Shown here one piece after another: positions 61,755 through 64,000 of a stretch of DNA of 64,000 nucleotides. This DNA is from an uncultured Oscillospiraceae bacterium. GTDB taxonomy: Bacteria; Bacillota; Clostridia; Oscillospirales; Oscillospiraceae. The stretch lies in NCBI GenBank assembly GCA_934512135.1, contig CAKSWT010000005.1, positions 62,001 through 126,000 on the forward strand. Direction: 5' to 3'. The position numbers were made by a program, and so were the translations under genes. The stretch's first letter is position 1; every line of letters begins with the position of its first letter. The notes under the pieces were generated by a model. That model saw nothing but the letters and a program-made list of their open reading frames with translations, was not told where the DNA came from and searched no databases.

Positions 61755-62651
61755 GTGAAAGAACATACACGGGTGATTGCCCTGGGTTTTTTTGACGGAG
61801 TCCATGTGGGACACGCCAGCCTGATCAATATGGCCAAACAGCGCGCCGGAGAGCTGGGGCTTCGTCCGTCGGTGATGAGCTTTGATCTCCATCCGGACAC
61901 ACTGGTGGCCAATAAGCCGGTTTGGCTGATCAATTCCATTCAGGATCGAAAGGAAATCCTGCACCGATGCTTTGAAATCGATGATGTGATCCTGGTACAC
62001 TTTGACCAACGCATGATGCGTATGCCCTGGGACGAGTTTGTGGAAAACTATCTGGTGGGAGAGCTGGATGCGGCCCATCTGGTCTGCGGCTATGATTTTC
62101 GCTTCGGCGACAAGGGACAGGGAAATCCCCAGCGACTGGCGGAAAAATGCCGGGAGCTGGGAATTGGACTGGACGTGATGCCCCAGGTGTCCCTGGAGGG
62201 AATCGTGGTGAGTTCCACCTATATCCGGACGCTGGTTGAGCGGGGGGACATGGAGACCGCGGCGCGGTTCCTGGGTCATGCGCACTGCCTGTCGGGGCCT
62301 GTGGTCCATGGCCGGGCCCTGGGACGCACCATCGGCATTCCCACGGCCAATCTGCTGATCCCGGAAAATGTACTGGTGCCGGCCCATGGGGTCTATGCCA
62401 CCAGGGTGACGCTGCCGGACGGAAGCGTCAAGCTGGCAGTGACCAACGTGGGGGTTCGCCCCACGGTGGATGACTCTCGGAAGGTCACCGTGGAGCCGTG
62501 GATTCTGGACTTTGAGGGGGATCTCTACGGACAGCATATCCGTGTGGATTTCTGCAAAATGCTTCGGGGTGAGATGAAATTTTCGGGACTTCCGGCTCTG
62601 CGCCAGGAAATCCTGAAAAATGCCCAGGAGACCAGAGCCCTCCTGTCGTAA
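61755..62651 (+). CDS. ribF: Bifunctional riboflavin kinase / FAD synthetase
   Basis: 298 aa. N-terminal nucleotidyl-transferase domain (GFFDGVHVGHASLI, later VSSTYIRTLVERG) and C-terminal riboflavin kinase domain (GRTIGIPTANL, GVYATRVTL). It makes FMN and then FAD, used by the many flavoenzymes here. It starts at GTG 61755, 3 bp after truB. Last gene of the nusA operon, followed by a strong terminator. Confidence 0.94.
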   Translation: MKEHTRVIALGFFDGVHVGHASLINMAKQRAGELGLRPSVMSFDLHPDTLVANKPVWLINSIQDRKEILHRCFEIDDVILVHFDQRMMRMPWDEFVENYLVGELDAAHLVCGYDFRFGDKGQGNPQRLAEKCRELGIGLDVMPQVSLEGIVVSSTYIRTLVERGDMETAARFLGHAHCLSGPVVHGRALGRTIGIPTANLLIPENVLVPAHGVYATRVTLPDGSVKLAVTNVGVRPTVDDSRKVTVEPWILDFEGDLYGQHIRVDFCKMLRGEMKFSGLPALRQEILKNAQETRALLS

Positions 62652-62658
62652 ATTAAAC

Positions 62659-62700
62659 GTCCCCGAGGCGGCACTTTACTTTGCCGTCTCGGGGACATTT
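62659..62700. terminator. Terminator of the nusA-infB operon
   Basis: GTCCCCGAG-GCGGCA/TGCCGT-CTCGGGGAC, one G-U pair in the stem, then ATTTT. It may also serve the convergent GNAT gene. Confidence 0.85.
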
Positions 62701-62728
62701 TCGGCCTGTGGGGAAGAAGTTGATGAGG

Positions 62729-63400
62729 CTACAGCCGGTACCACTGAGATTCCGTGCCGGAGACGGTAAACCCCAAGTGGTCGTAGAGCGCAAGGGCAGA
62801 ATCGTTGTCGGACACCACCGTCAATGTGAGCTCCGGGCCGGGACAGCGGGAGAGTAGGGCCAGGGTCAGCGCCTGCCCCCGGCCGTGACCACGGAATTCC
62901 GGGAGAAGCCCTACGGCGGCCAGCTCGTTTCCGTGAAGCTCCCCCATTCCCCAGGGAACCTCGGCGGAGTCCAGGGCCAGGAAGCCCCGGTGGCCGGAGC
63001 GGTAGATTCGCTGAATCTGCGCTCGGTCATAGGTGAGGGCGTGAGACACATCCCGAAAGCAGATGTTGTAGATCCGCTGATAAATGGGGTCGTTCTCCGG
63101 GGAGATGGGAATCAGGGAAAGGTCATGGACGGGAGAGGGCAGCATATTTTTTTTGATATGGAGACGGTAGATGTCATAGGCGTGGGGAAGGGAAAGGACG
63201 CAGCCGGTGTCTCCCGGGGAGACAAAAACCTGCTGGGCGCCGCACCCACGGCAGAACCTGCCGCATTCCTCCAGCAGCACGGGAAGGCCCTTGGGCAGAA
63301 CCGTGCGAAGCAGGACGTAGGCGGTGTGTTTGTGGGGGATCTCCTTGAGAATCAGGGTGGCGGTGCCCCCCTGGGAGAGAAATACGGGAATATTTTGCAT
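62729..63400 (-). CDS. GNAT-family N-acetyltransferase
   Basis: 223 aa. The N-terminal 130 residues show no recognised domain (one CGRFCRGCG cysteine group). The C-terminal GNAT fold carries the acetyl-CoA loop LLPEFRGHGRGQALTLALL and ends with VVSDNDSALALYDHLGF. ATG 63400 was chosen with a weak GGTGA site; longer in-frame starts would run into the pyrB promoter. The acceptor substrate is unknown. Confidence 0.82.
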   Translation of the reverse strand: MQNIPVFLSQGGTATLILKEIPHKHTAYVLLRTVLPKGLPVLLEECGRFCRGCGAQQVFVSPGDTGCVLSLPHAYDIYRLHIKKNMLPSPVHDLSLIPISPENDPIYQRIYNICFRDVSHALTYDRAQIQRIYRSGHRGFLALDSAEVPWGMGELHGNELAAVGLLPEFRGHGRGQALTLALLSRCPGPELTLTVVSDNDSALALYDHLGFTVSGTESQWYRL

Positions 63401-63464
63401 GTATATCACCGGAGAGAGTATACCACGAATCGACCGGGCGGGCAACTGTGGGAGAAAATTCTTG

Positions 63465-63493
63465 TTGCGAAATGGGGAATTGCGTGGTAGAAT
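63465..63493 (+). promoter_or_regulatory. Sigma-A promoter of pyrB
   Basis: TTGCGA (63465-63470), 17-bp spacer, TAGAAT (63488-63493), 34 bp before the GTG start. The leader is too short for a PyrR attenuator. Confidence 0.75.
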
Positions 63494-63527
63494 AAACCGA
63501 TTTGAAATATTGTGGGAGGATACAGCA

Positions 63528-64000
63528 GTGAAACTAAGGAATCTCATTGATATTGAAGACCTTGCGTTAGAGGAATGGAACGAGTTATATGGGCTGGCTA
63601 GTCAGATCATCGCACATCCCAAAGATTTTTCGGATGCGCTTCACGGTGATGTGATGGCCAGCCTGTTTTTTGAGCCGTCCACCCGGACGAATTTCTCGTT
63701 TCAGGCGGCCATGATGCGGCTGGGCGGCAGCGTATTTGGGTTTGCCGATCCCAAGTCCTCATCTACCTCCAAGGGGGAGACGCTGAAGGATACGGTAAAA
63801 ATGGTCTCTGGGTACGCGGATGTGATCGTGATGCGGTCACCCAAGGAGGGCGCGGCCAAGGCGGCGGCGCTGTATTCGGAGGTTCCCGTGGTCAACGCGG
63901 GAGACGGCGGACATATGCATCCCACCCAGACGCTGGCGGACCTGACCACCATCTCTACGCTGCGGGGAGGAATTGAAAACCTGAATGTGGGCTTCTGCGG
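63528..64000 (+). CDS. pyrB: Aspartate carbamoyltransferase catalytic subunit (3' partial)
   Basis: The frame starts at GTG 63528, 5 nt after GGGAGGAT-rich sequence, and runs off the window end; about 157 residues are visible. The carbamoyl-phosphate loop FFEPSTRTNFSF, the lid loop SSSTSKGETLKDT, and GDGGHMHPTQTL identify ATCase. It condenses carbamoyl phosphate and aspartate in the first committed pyrimidine step. Own promoter; downstream genes are not visible. Confidence 0.93.
   Translation, partial: MKLRNLIDIEDLALEEWNELYGLASQIIAHPKDFSDALHGDVMASLFFEPSTRTNFSFQAAMMRLGGSVFGFADPKSSSTSKGETLKDTVKMVSGYADVIVMRSPKEGAAKAAALYSEVPVVNAGDGGHMHPTQTLADLTTISTLRGGIENLNVGFC

Overview
The window reads as a chromosomal stretch of a fairly GC-rich, spore-forming gut Clostridium of the Oscillospiraceae type (Flavonifractor/Oscillibacter-like). 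This is inferred from the sporulation genes (spoIIP, spoIVB, spo0A), Rex, an [FeFe] hydrogenase, strong AGGAGG-type ribosome binding sites, sigma-A promoters with 17-bp spacers and a Firmicutes-type nusA-infB operon. No rRNA or tRNA gene, insertion sequence, phage gene or CRISPR array was seen. Genes are tightly packed and most transcription units end in clear intrinsic terminators.

Layout. 1-9.8 kb: end of a homocysteine methyltransferase/methylene-THF reductase, pepC, a small membrane protein, spoIIP, ahcY, cardiolipin synthase, a PdaA-like deacetylase, rex, a Cys/Gly-rich micro-protein and a MarR regulator. 9.8-13.9 kb: a minus-strand moxR-DUF58-transglutaminase operon. 14.1-17.8 kb: a NuoF-tail/GltD fusion followed by an [FeFe] hydrogenase, then a structured intergenic element. 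17.9-25.1 kb: a MalY/PatB-type lyase, coaX, a phosphodiesterase, a trio of small unknown genes, tagO-like, trpS and gltX. 25.2-27.3 kb: a sigma factor overlapping a membrane-anchored serpin. 27.4-43.8 kb: glmS, a nitroreductase, DUF2461, spoIVB, spo0A, DUF6062, an acyl-ACP thioesterase, guaB, an ABC-F protein, YdcF, Mrp, a D-aminoacylase-like enzyme, a divergent trigger factor and a split ThrE exporter. 43.9-54.6 kb: a fumarate-reductase-like flavoprotein, an orphan solute-binding lipoprotein, a CBS-type pyrophosphatase, a second GltD-type Fe-S flavoenzyme with a small Fe-S partner, an amidohydrolase and a fumarase alpha subunit. 54.6-62.7 kb: the rimP-nusA-ylxR-ylxQ-infB-rbfA-nrnA-truB-ribF operon. 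The window ends with a GNAT enzyme and the start of pyrB.

How the genes connect. YitJ-like methyltransferase, AhcY and the MalY/PatB lyase all touch homocysteine, so methionine/SAM recycling recurs. Rex, hydrogenase, two GltD-type flavoenzymes and a fumarate-reductase-like protein point to fermentative redox balancing. spoIVB-spo0A is the conserved sporulation pair.

Most unusual items: (1) a sigma-factor gene translationally coupled to a serpin whose cytoplasmic N-terminus resembles anti-sigma factors, suggesting a protease-sensing switch; (2) two loci that use the same Fe-S/flavin modules in shuffled arrangements, one ending in a hydrogenase and one not; (3) a roughly 100-nt structured element after the hydrogenase with a possible pseudoknot; (4) a Spo0A with altered receiver-site residues; (5) a trigger factor lacking the ribosome-docking signature.
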